A stretch of DNA of 16,579 nt from Chitinivibrionales bacterium. Lineage in GTDB: Bacteria; Fibrobacterota; Chitinivibrionia; Chitinivibrionales; WJKA01. The stretch covers positions 1 through 16,579 of the forward strand of contig WJKA01000328.1 of NCBI GenBank assembly GCA_014729375.1, read 5' to 3'. This document shows, one piece after another, positions 1 to 6,769 of the stretch. The position numbers and the translations under genes were made by a program. Below the pieces are notes generated by a model. It was not told the DNA's origin. It ran no database searches and saw only the letters and a list, made by a program, of their open reading frames with translations. Position 1 is the stretch's first letter. Each line of letters opens with the position of its first letter.

Positions 1-9
1 AATGAGATT

Positions 10-1380
10 ATGGAAAAGGATGAAGTGAAACAGGTGATTGTCCAAATGGTCAACGCTATCGACAAAAAGGAGTGGGGAGCGGCAGTCCACGCGTTTGAGC
101 AAGAAGTGCTTGTTGATTACTCCAGCCTGTCAGGTCAACCGGGAAAGAAGGTCAAAGCGGCAGCGCTTGTTGGAGGATGGGAAAAGCAACTGAGCAATGT
201 GCGTACTCATCATATGTTAGGCAATTTCGATATTACAATCGATGGAGGAAATGCTGACGTGTGGTCGCATGTCTATGCAAGTCATGTGTCGGGAAAGGCC
301 GGGTACTGGGATGCTTTCGGCCGCTACCATCACATACTTAAGAAGAGAAACGGCGAATGGAAAATTTCTAAAATGACATTGATAATGCATGGGCAAAAGG
401 GCAACCTGGACTTTCTGAGTGAAGTCAGCTCTGCAAGCGCCGAAAGAAAAGAAGACAACGGAGAACTGGTACGAAAAAAAGTCAGGTTTCCCAGCGGTGA
501 GGACGAGATCGTAGGAACATTATTTGTACCTCACAAACTGGATGCAAAGAAGAAACATCCTGCGATCATTGTATCAGGTAGTTGGACTACTGTCAAGGAG
601 CAAATGGCAGGTCACTATGCAGAACACCTGGCCCACAATGGATTCATAGCCCTCGCTTTTGACTTTCGCAATTTTGGCGAGAGCGGCGGCAAACCCCGCT
701 TCTATGAATGTCCGACCTGTAAAATCGAAGATATCCAAAGTGCCGTTAGTTACCTAGAGTCAGTACCCGTTGTTAACGGCAACAGAATCGGTGCATTGGG
801 CATTTGTGCCGGTTCCATGTACACCCTGATGGCTGCGGCAGAAGATGAAAGAATCCGTTCAGTCGTCACAGTTGCCTCCTGGTTACATGATGCGGAGGCG
901 GTCAAGCTTTTTTACGGGGGTGCCGAGGGTGTCAACGCTAAAATCGCCGCGGCGAAAGCGGCAAAGGTTAAATACGATAAAACGGGTGAAGTTGAATACA
1001 TCCCGAGTATATCAACAACAGACAAATCGGCTGCCATGTATGGTCCTTATGACTATTACTTGAATCCCAATCGAGGAGCAATCAAGCAATGGAGTGCCGA
1101 TAGCTTTGCGGTCATGTCCTGGGAAGGCTGGTTGACATTGGATCCAATGCCATCGGCCGGGAAATTGGAAGCTCCAACCTTGATGATCCATTCAAATGGA
1201 GCCGTATTGCCGGCTTACACAAAGCGCTATTTCAAGAACATAGCGACTAATGACAAGGAATTGCACTGGATAGAAACGGATCTCGAATCTCCCTCTCATC
1301 AGTTTAGTTTCTATGATGGCGCACCAGAGGTCGAAGAATCAATCAAACTGGCATGCGAGTGGTTTGCCGAGAAGATGTAA
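10..1380 (+). CDS. SnoaL/NTF2-like domain fused to alpha/beta hydrolase
   Basis: A 456-residue protein with no signal peptide, so probably cytosolic. Residues 1 to about 135 look like a SnoaL/NTF2-type cone fold (Trp- and His-rich end, GRYHHILKKRNGEWKI at 104-119). Residues about 155-456 are an alpha/beta hydrolase of the dienelactone-hydrolase/YcjY-like kind, with strand PAIIVSGSW (184-192), FDFRNFGESGG (217-227), nucleophile elbow G-I-C-A-G-S with Cys266, and a late histidine in SHQFSFYD (His430). The nucleophile is Cys, as in dienelactone hydrolases, rather than Ser. At IHSNGAVLP (393-401) I would expect an Asp or Glu after HS but see Asn396, so the acid of the triad is uncertain. Substrate unknown; an ester or lactone hydrolase is the best guess. 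Only nine bases precede the ATG and the frame is open to the window edge, so the true start could lie upstream. It points away from cassette 1 and is probably not part of it. Confidence 0.8.
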   Translation: MEKDEVKQVIVQMVNAIDKKEWGAAVHAFEQEVLVDYSSLSGQPGKKVKAAALVGGWEKQLSNVRTHHMLGNFDITIDGGNADVWSHVYASHVSGKAGYWDAFGRYHHILKKRNGEWKISKMTLIMHGQKGNLDFLSEVSSASAERKEDNGELVRKKVRFPSGEDEIVGTLFVPHKLDAKKKHPAIIVSGSWTTVKEQMAGHYAEHLAHNGFIALAFDFRNFGESGGKPRFYECPTCKIEDIQSAVSYLESVPVVNGNRIGALGICAGSMYTLMAAAEDERIRSVVTVASWLHDAEAVKLFYGGAEGVNAKIAAAKAAKVKYDKTGEVEYIPSISTTDKSAAMYGPYDYYLNPNRGAIKQWSADSFAVMSWEGWLTLDPMPSAGKLEAPTLMIHSNGAVLPAYTKRYFKNIATNDKELHWIETDLESPSHQFSFYDGAPEVEESIKLACEWFAEKM

Positions 1381-1688
1381 GGAACGCCCATACAGGCAAG
1401 GAACCTTTCAGGAGGCACCGCTGCACACACATTGAGGCGAAACTCTTGAGCGAGAAATTCCGCGAACTGAGAAGCTGTGTTGGTTCCAGGACACACAAGG
1501 CACCCGCGCATCTTGATAAATGCAGAGCTTTGCTGCCTTCATTGGTACCGACAGTCGCATTTTGTATGTGACGATGATCACACTGTGCGACTCCCATCGC
1601 AGTAATGCGACCTGTGCGGATTTAATCTTTCCGTTGCTAACACACTGTTTTTCATATTGATGCAACATTTCTTACGATTCCGCTTGCT

Positions 1689-1799
1689 GCCCATGTCGAC
1701 CGCTTTGCGGATCACCCCGCCCTGCCGCACCAGATAGACCCCGGCCCGTGGCGTGGACTGGAGCCTTGCGGCACGAAATATCCCCGCCCAAGAAAAACC
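1689..1799 (-). pseudogene. Orphan C-terminal sorting-tail remnant
   Basis: The minus-strand frame reads GFSWAG, then about a dozen residues, then PRAGVYLVRQGGVIRKAV. This F-x-W-x-G ... AGVYLVR ... RKAV pattern is the end of a FlgD-like/type A C-terminal sorting domain as found on type IX-secreted proteins. The frame carries on into unrelated sequence (KRNRKK...) without a stop until 1578, and upstream there is neither a signal peptide nor a domain. It looks like the 3' relic of a lost secreted-protein gene. Pattern recognition only; the reading as a relic is inference. Confidence 0.5.
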
Positions 1800-1859
1800 C
1801 GGATTTTCGTTCCCGTCTGACTGCACTATATAATGTCCCGCGGCCTTTTTTGTATGATA

Positions 1860-1887
1860 TGCCACTGCCGTTTCCAGGGCAGTGGCA
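1860..1887 (-). terminator. Perfect 10-bp hairpin after secreted-protein gene
   Basis: TGCCACTGCC and GGCAGTGGCA pair perfectly around an 8-base loop, 31 bp beyond the stop of the minus-strand 294-residue gene. There is no T-run on the minus-strand side, so it is not a canonical intrinsic terminator. A role in 3'-end formation or RNA stability of the cassette 1 transcript is inferred from position. Confidence 0.4.
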
Positions 1888-1917
1888 CTCATTTCAACAA
1901 ATTTCCGCAACCATCAA

Positions 1918-2802
1918 TCAGGGCACGATCAGGCTCTTTGCAATTGTTGAACCGCCGCTCGTCGCATAGAGTATATATGTTCCTGAACGCAGCGCATGAA
2001 GCGGAACCGTTGCCGATTTGTGCATAATGCGTTGCTGAAGCAGTGTTCTGCCGTCAATGGAATTCACCGAGAAGGAAGATGTGCCATTGCCGGGGAACGC
2101 AATCGTCAACTTTCCGTCAATCCGGGCGATCGATATGCCATTGGGAGCGGGTTGTGTGCTGTTGTTCCGTTCATTGACTGAACCCCCGCGGGCATCGATA
2201 CAATAATACAGCGGACTGTCCTTATGGTACTGCGCAAAACAGATCCACAGCGGCTGTTCTTCCAGGTAATATTCCTGACCGTCGCCGCCCATTTCGGGAA
2301 CGATCATTCGCAGGGTAATCAAGTTGTTTCGCGAGCCGTCAAAGCCGATTTTATCACGCACACTTGGTGCGTTGAATTGTAAACCTTCCTCGTTATCCGG
2401 ATAGCTCATCATGCCCCGCCAGCACTCCCTCCCGGTATTTGGAAACATATAATATGATATTGCACCGGGATCGGTACTATTCAGATTTTTCACGCCACCA
2501 CAGCGCGCATCCTGCCGGGTAAGGTGACCAACAAACAATCCATCGGAATTGGCATTTCTCCCGACAGTAAATTTAAAGGTCAGTGTATCACCAATCCTGC
2601 ACCTGGTTGTAGAAAATTCAGCCGGTTCGTATGCTGTAAAACCATTGGGGTCGGCATTGCCGTCCGGCGACAGCTCTGCGCAAACCTCCAGCCAGGCCCG
2701 GGGACGATTTACCGAACGAAACCACTCACATGCTCCAAGCACATGCCCTGCCAATAGTAAAACCGTGGTTCCTAAAAGCAGGAATATTTTGCCCTTTTCC
2801 AT
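1918..2802 (-). CDS. Secreted cysteine-rich protein with sorting tail
   Basis: A 294-residue exported protein of unknown function. The start is fixed by AAAGGAGG six bases before the ATG. Residues 1-24 form a signal peptide (MEKGKIFLLLGTTVLLLAGH, then VLGA) ending just before Cys25; LGAC could also be a weak lipobox, so a lipoprotein is possible. The middle, about 25-215, is probably a beta-sandwich that I do not recognise, with seven cysteines (25, 41, 68, 101, 127, 188, 201) suggesting disulfides, and a GDTLTFKF strand at 71-78. Residues about 222-294 are a type A-like C-terminal sorting tail (SIDGRTLL, LRSGTYILYA, KSLIVP end), implying type IX-like export to the surface or medium. It lies 119 bp downstream of the Asp-box gene in the same direction, probably in one transcript under regulator 1. 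The natural TGA stop here, right after a complete tail, argues that TGA is an ordinary stop codon in this genome. Confidence 0.8.
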   Translation of the reverse strand: MEKGKIFLLLGTTVLLLAGHVLGACEWFRSVNRPRAWLEVCAELSPDGNADPNGFTAYEPAEFSTTRCRIGDTLTFKFTVGRNANSDGLFVGHLTRQDARCGGVKNLNSTDPGAISYYMFPNTGRECWRGMMSYPDNEEGLQFNAPSVRDKIGFDGSRNNLITLRMIVPEMGGDGQEYYLEEQPLWICFAQYHKDSPLYYCIDARGGSVNERNNSTQPAPNGISIARIDGKLTIAFPGNGTSSFSVNSIDGRTLLQQRIMHKSATVPLHALRSGTYILYATSGGSTIAKSLIVP

Positions 2803-2850
2803 CTACTGCCTCCTTTTGTTGAAGTTACCAGTTGCATATGTACCTGCTGT

Positions 2851-2889
2851 GCAGACATTCCTGCTGCTGGAATTGATCAGGAATGCTGC
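2851..2889 (-). other. Intercistronic stem-loop
   Basis: CATTCCTG (2856-2863) pairs with CAGGAATG (2878-2885) around a 14-base loop, and outer arms GCAG and CTGC extend the stem with a one-base bulge at 2855. It lies between the 591-residue and 294-residue genes of cassette 1, without a following T-run. It could stabilise or process the transcript between the two genes; the function is inference. Confidence 0.35.
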
Positions 2890-2921
2890 ATGCACAGGCT
2901 ATTTTGTATTTCAATCCATTG

Positions 2922-4697
2922 CTATTGCATGCGTACCATTCTGGAAATTTCGCGGCCCTCAACGGTTGCCTTGACAACAAACATGCCGGCTCCAGCGCTG
3001 CGCAACAGCATCGCGGTATCGCCCGCGACCGATGCGGCATCCACCAGCGAGCCATGCATATCGAACAGTTTGACAGATACCGTACCATGCATTTTCGCGC
3101 CAGTCCGGACAGCTATTATGCCGGCCGATTGTGCGCTGATAGAGATTTCGCCGGCCGGACCCGCGGCATGCTTCGACACAATTGTCGCGCCGCCAATCGC
3201 CAGCGGCGCCGCGTCACTGACCGTACTGCCGTTATCATCGGTGACAACAACGCGATACTGCCAGCCGTGCATGTCTGATGTTGCATTCTCTGTAGTATAG
3301 GAATCTCCTCTGCCGACATCCTGCCACAATCCTCTGCCGGTATTGCGCTGCCACTGGTAATAAAGGGAGCCGGAGCCGCTCGCAGACACCTGAAAGGTTG
3401 CTTTGCCCCCGGTGCCCGCGCTCTGCGTAATGGGCTGCGCGCTGATTGAAGGTCCCCCGGTGCCGGATTTGCCGACCAGAATATCCGGGTCGAGAATTAC
3501 GTGTGCTATGCGATGCTCATCGGTAATCGAGCTTTGCCAATTGGGCGGACGATACGGCTCTTTAGTCCATCGGCTTCTGTATACAATGTGCACCCTGCGG
3601 TCGGAAACCTGCATGATTGTCGGGTAGGCGCCGCCACTGAGATCGCCACCTTGCAGCGTCAGAACGATATCCCAGTTGGAACGGTTATTGACAGCTTTGT
3701 CTCCCGGGCAAATTGACACCTTAATATTTGAGCGCCCGGACCCTTCGCCGCACAATATGTGCCAGCCGTTATCCAGCGTCACAGCGCTTTGCCCGCGATG
3801 CTGACCGTCATTGGAGATGTTTGTCCAGCCACCCCATGTGCGGCCACCGTCATTTGATATTGCGCAATAGGTCGGCCCGCCGACATCGTTGCGCCAGGTA
3901 GATGCCAGTTTTGAGTAGTCGCCGGAAAGCACCAGAAACGCCGGCTGGATAATACTCGGAGCGCTTCCGCTGATCTGAATCAGGTCCCAGGCGCCGGCTG
4001 AAGGGTTCTGGCCGTCATAGTTGCCAAACGGCACGACTTCAATGTGCCCGTTCATATTGCCCATACCAACCTCTGTTGCGCTGCCGTAAAACGCGCTGCC
4101 GTCGGGAAACTCCAGCGGCAGATTATTATTGGGACCGACAAAGCGGGTGACCGTGTTACCCCAGTCCTTGAGCGTAATGCCGTCGGGCAGTTGCGGAAGG
4201 TTTTTGTAATTGCTCCATGTTTTGCCGCCGTCGCTGGAAGAAAGCACGCGGCCATTATTGCTGGCCGTGCCGGGACGGGTAAAAAGATAAACCGGCGCAT
4301 CGGGATCGCGTTTTGGCTGCCATACAACCGGATTGTAGATCGCTTCGGTATTCCAGTCGTTATGGTTGGCTACTTCAATCGGTTCCACCCACCCGGAGCC
4401 GTGATTGTAGCTTATATACAGGTCCTGCTCCTCGCCTTCCTCGTATACTCCATAATACCAGGTGCAAACAAACTTGCCCGGGCGCCATTCGGTAATAACT
4501 CCATTGTGCGCAAAGCGGTGGCCTGTATTGGCAAACCATTCCGACCAGCTTGAGGGCGCCGTGGTAGTCTCCTCCAGAATTGCCTGAGTGCGGCCCGAGT
4601 TGGCCGCCAGGGATTGGCCGGTAAAAGCTATTAACAGACAGATACCCGCTGCATGCATGATGCTATGAATTGTGCCTTTTGCCATTGCTGAACGCAT
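2922..4697 (-). CDS. Secreted Asp-box (BNR) sialidase-like protein
   Basis: A 591-residue protein exported and probably surface-sorted. ATG 4697 is chosen because AGGAGG lies six bases upstream; the frame runs open to 4763 but without a ribosome site. Residues 1-31 are a signal peptide with hydrophobic core IMHAAGICLLIAFTG and cleavage near SLA-A. Residues about 33-410 form a beta-propeller-like catalytic or binding domain with two Asp boxes, SSDGGKTW (154-161) and SNDGGRTW (281-288), as in BNR/sialidase-type glycoside-active proteins. Residues about 416-502 are an Ig-like domain (SISAQPITQSAGTGGKATF, YYQWQRN, YRVVVTDDNG). Residues about 508-591 are a type A-like sorting tail (LFDMHGSLVDAA, GAGMFVVKA, MVRMQ). 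A glycosidase or glycan-binding role is likely but the substrate is unknown; I cannot verify the Arg triad and Tyr/Glu of true sialidases. It is divergent from regulator 1 and followed by the 294-residue gene. A truncated paralogue lies at 15816. Confidence 0.85.
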   Translation of the reverse strand: MRSAMAKGTIHSIMHAAGICLLIAFTGQSLAANSGRTQAILEETTTAPSSWSEWFANTGHRFAHNGVITEWRPGKFVCTWYYGVYEEGEEQDLYISYNHGSGWVEPIEVANHNDWNTEAIYNPVVWQPKRDPDAPVYLFTRPGTASNNGRVLSSSDGGKTWSNYKNLPQLPDGITLKDWGNTVTRFVGPNNNLPLEFPDGSAFYGSATEVGMGNMNGHIEVVPFGNYDGQNPSAGAWDLIQISGSAPSIIQPAFLVLSGDYSKLASTWRNDVGGPTYCAISNDGGRTWGGWTNISNDGQHRGQSAVTLDNGWHILCGEGSGRSNIKVSICPGDKAVNNRSNWDIVLTLQGGDLSGGAYPTIMQVSDRRVHIVYRSRWTKEPYRPPNWQSSITDEHRIAHVILDPDILVGKSGTGGPSISAQPITQSAGTGGKATFQVSASGSGSLYYQWQRNTGRGLWQDVGRGDSYTTENATSDMHGWQYRVVVTDDNGSTVSDAAPLAIGGATIVSKHAAGPAGEISISAQSAGIIAVRTGAKMHGTVSVKLFDMHGSLVDAASVAGDTAMLLRSAGAGMFVVKATVEGREISRMVRMQ

Positions 4698-4761
4698 GAG
4701 ATGCCTCCTGATAGTAGGGTGGTCGATAGCGATTGATATAGTGCAAGGTAAGACAATCAGC

Positions 4762-4767
4762 ATTATA
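4762..4767 (-). promoter_or_regulatory. Candidate -10 element for the Asp-box gene
   Basis: On the minus strand this hexamer is a perfect TATAAT, 64 bp upstream of the ATG at 4697. The best -35-like word, TTGCAT (plus 4782-4787), is only 14 bp away, so the pair is not ideal and activation by a regulator would be reasonable. Inference from sequence only. Confidence 0.3.
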
Positions 4768-4803
4768 AATCATCATAGTTTATGCAAGAAATTGAAATTA
4801 TAT

Positions 4804-4832
4804 TTGCGAATTTTGCGAAATTGCTATATACT
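4804..4832 (+). promoter_or_regulatory. Regulator 1 promoter with tandem operator-like repeats
   Basis: TTGCGA (4804-4809) and TATACT (4827-4832) are separated by 17 bp, a good sigma-70-type pair. Two adjacent 9-mers, TTGCGAATT (4804-4812) and TTGCGAAAT (4813-4821), identical at 8 of 9 positions, cover the -35 and most of the spacer, exactly where a repressor would block polymerase. The second 9-mer recurs, inverted, in the control region of cassette 2. The predicted transcript start falls at about 4839-4840, on the start codon itself. Confidence 0.5.
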
Positions 4833-4839
4833 ATTACAT

Positions 4840-6417
4840 ATGGAGCACTCTTCACCGGCACTCAGCAGGGCTTTGCACTATCTGGTCAATCAGATAGTCA
4901 ATAAAGCAAGTGTGTTACCAGCCATCAATGAGCTTGCCCGGGCTGCGCAAGTATCGGAGCGGACCATGTGGGAAGCAGCCCGCTCACTGCGCCAGCGTGG
5001 CATTCTGGACACGCAATATGGTCGCGGTCTGATAGTCCGGCCCGATGCCGCTGCAAAATGCCGCCAGTTGATTGACGTTACCGCGCCCGCTGAACCATCA
5101 GGCCCTGATGAGAAGCGCGCATTTGCCTGGCAAAAAACAGCCGGCATGATACGCCGCAACCTGCTCAACGGGACTCACCCGCCGCACATGCCATTGCCTT
5201 CGATCAAGGAACTATGCAATATCTACCATATCTCACGGACAACGATGCACAAAGCGCTGGCACAGGTTGCATCGCAGGGGCTGCTGACTCCGGCCGGAAA
5301 AACATATACTCCTTCAGCACCATCAATCGCCACAACCGGCAAACGCATTGTGTTTATTTCTCTGGCTGATGTCGAGCGGCGCCTTATGCTGCAAGGGCCC
5401 GCCGAATCGTTTTACAAGGCAACCGAAGAGCATTGCCTGCGTTCGAATATAAAGCTCGATATTTGCGGCTATTATTATGATGTTAACTGGGAAGAGACCC
5501 GCGCGATTCATTTTGTCGATGCAAACCGGGACATCTGTGATTTTCCGCAGAGCGAAGCAATTCTCGGGTATATCTTTCTGGTGGGAACCATGCGGGAAGC
5601 CGAAGAGTATATCATGCGCATCCTTTCACATATCAGCAAACCGATTGCGGTCCTTGACCTTGCGGGCGGATGGAAAGCTCCCTGGTATCTGCAGCGTCCG
5701 CATGTGCAACTGTTCGAATCGGCGATCTCTTCACAAGCTGGACAAGATATTGCCGGGTATCTGCATGCGCTGGGCCATCGGCGGGTCGCGTACATATCAC
5801 CATTCCACCGGGCTGCATGGAGCCGCAATCGCCTGCATGGGCTGCGTCAGGCATACAATCTGTCCGGGTATACAAACGCCATTGAACCATTCACAGCCGA
5901 CAATCCGCCGGCCATTCATAGCGAGTATCAATCGCGCGGCCGACAGCGCGGTAGATATGCCGATCTTGCAACATTCTACAAACACTGGTCGCAACACCAT
6001 GAGCCCGATTACCATGCCGTGCTCGATCCCTTGTTTCAACTGCAAATCCCACGGCAAATACTTGCACAGGCCGAATTCCGCCGCTATGTGCGGTCTCTTT
6101 TTGACAACGCCCTGCAGCAAAAAAATAGTACCGCCTGGGTGCTGGCCAACGATGAAGTCGCGATTGCCGCGCTGGACTATCTTCAGGAAAAAAAGATACG
6201 CGTGCCGGGCGAGCTGTCGGTGTGCAGCTTCGACGATTCGCCGGTATCGATGCGGCGCGGATTGACAAGTTACAATTTCAACATGCGCGCCTATGCGCAC
6301 GCCATGCAGACATTCATTGTCAACCGGCGCGCCATGCCGGTTCGGCCGTCGAGGCGGGCGATCGAGATCGAAGGGATGGTGGTGGAGCGGGTAAGCTCGG
6401 GGCCGGTGCGATTATAA
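4840..6417 (+). CDS. Double winged-helix GntR/LacI-type regulator 1
   Basis: A 525-residue cytosolic one-component transcription regulator. Residues about 8-66 are a GntR-type winged helix (VLPAINELARAAQVSERTMW, RQRGIL, GRGLIV wing). Residues about 95-158 are a second one (LPSIKELCNIYHISRTTMHK, SQGLLT). From about 167 follows a LacI/PBP1-type ligand domain: PIAVLDLAGGW (268-278), GHRRVAYISPFHRAAWSRNR (312-331), AWVLANDEVAIAALDYL (432-448), VCSFDDSP (461-468), LTSYNFNMRA (475-484). Family GntR/LacI hybrids normally carry one winged helix; two in tandem is unusual. The start at 4840 is supported by alignment with the N-termini of regulators 2 and 3, and an upstream extension would add unrelated residues. 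No Shine-Dalgarno precedes it, so the message may be leaderless. It is divergent from the Asp-box gene across 142 bp, which it probably controls; the ligand is likely a sugar but unknown. Confidence 0.85.
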   Translation: MEHSSPALSRALHYLVNQIVNKASVLPAINELARAAQVSERTMWEAARSLRQRGILDTQYGRGLIVRPDAAAKCRQLIDVTAPAEPSGPDEKRAFAWQKTAGMIRRNLLNGTHPPHMPLPSIKELCNIYHISRTTMHKALAQVASQGLLTPAGKTYTPSAPSIATTGKRIVFISLADVERRLMLQGPAESFYKATEEHCLRSNIKLDICGYYYDVNWEETRAIHFVDANRDICDFPQSEAILGYIFLVGTMREAEEYIMRILSHISKPIAVLDLAGGWKAPWYLQRPHVQLFESAISSQAGQDIAGYLHALGHRRVAYISPFHRAAWSRNRLHGLRQAYNLSGYTNAIEPFTADNPPAIHSEYQSRGRQRGRYADLATFYKHWSQHHEPDYHAVLDPLFQLQIPRQILAQAEFRRYVRSLFDNALQQKNSTAWVLANDEVAIAALDYLQEKKIRVPGELSVCSFDDSPVSMRRGLTSYNFNMRAYAHAMQTFIVNRRAMPVRPSRRAIEIEGMVVERVSSGPVRL

Positions 6418-6769
6418 TAATCATGAGTCCCCCCGCATGCAGTTTGCGCGGACTCAATTTTCCGTGGCCCTGCCTGCCGGATACGTTTCGAAACATACGC
6501 GACGAATTAATCGCGCACTCTTTTTCAAAGATCAATCCTATACCCTTACCGCTGTTTTTAACGATACGGTCAATGTATATGCACCGGATACTCTTCCGGA
6601 TAACTTTATCCTGGTCAGTATGGGATTCTCGCTTGCGAGTACGCACGATGCCTATCAGAGGGTTCCCGATGTTGCGGTATAATCCGTGCCGGCGACAGCA
6701 TCGTTATCAATTGTGGTATAGCTGACCGATGCCGCACCCCCCTTTTCTGAAGAATGATTTTGACAAATG
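6418..6769. other. Gap between cassettes 1 and 2
   Basis: This holds the regulator 1 terminator and then about 310 bp without a supported gene. An 81-codon plus-strand frame (6437-6682) begins inside the terminator hairpin, has no ribosome site, and includes a mildly beta-like stretch (NVYAPDTLPDNFILVSMGF) that could be a relic of an exported protein. I do not call it a gene. Confidence 0.5.
6424..6460 (+). terminator. Terminator of regulator 1
   Basis: TGAGTCC (6424-6430) pairs with GGACTCA (6450-6456), with inner CGC/GCG pairing across a small internal loop, followed by ATTTT. It sits seven bases past the TAA of regulator 1, consistent with a weak intrinsic terminator. Confidence 0.55.

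Larger units (their letters stand above)
1381..1917. other. Gene-poor gap with decayed coding DNA
   Basis: No intact gene is supported here between the hydrolase and the convergent 294-residue secreted protein. The short open frames lack a good ribosome site and recognisable motifs. The right half holds an orphan sorting-tail remnant and a strong hairpin, entered separately. In 1381-1680 I see nothing interpretable apart from scattered GTCGCA/TGCGAC words around 1553-1615. Confidence 0.6.

Noticed and set aside
1553..1615. Cluster of GTCGCA/TGCGAC words as a structured RNA or repeat array
   Set aside because: Only short 6-7 bp pairings with long loops and no regular spacing.
5477..6265. 262-codon plus-strand open frame inside regulator 1
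   Set aside because: It overlaps conserved sensor motifs in another frame, is Arg/Cys/Ser-rich and lacks any motif; a shadow of GC-rich coding.
6437..6682. 81-codon open frame after regulator 1
   Set aside because: It starts inside the terminator hairpin, has no ribosome site and no recognisable domain.
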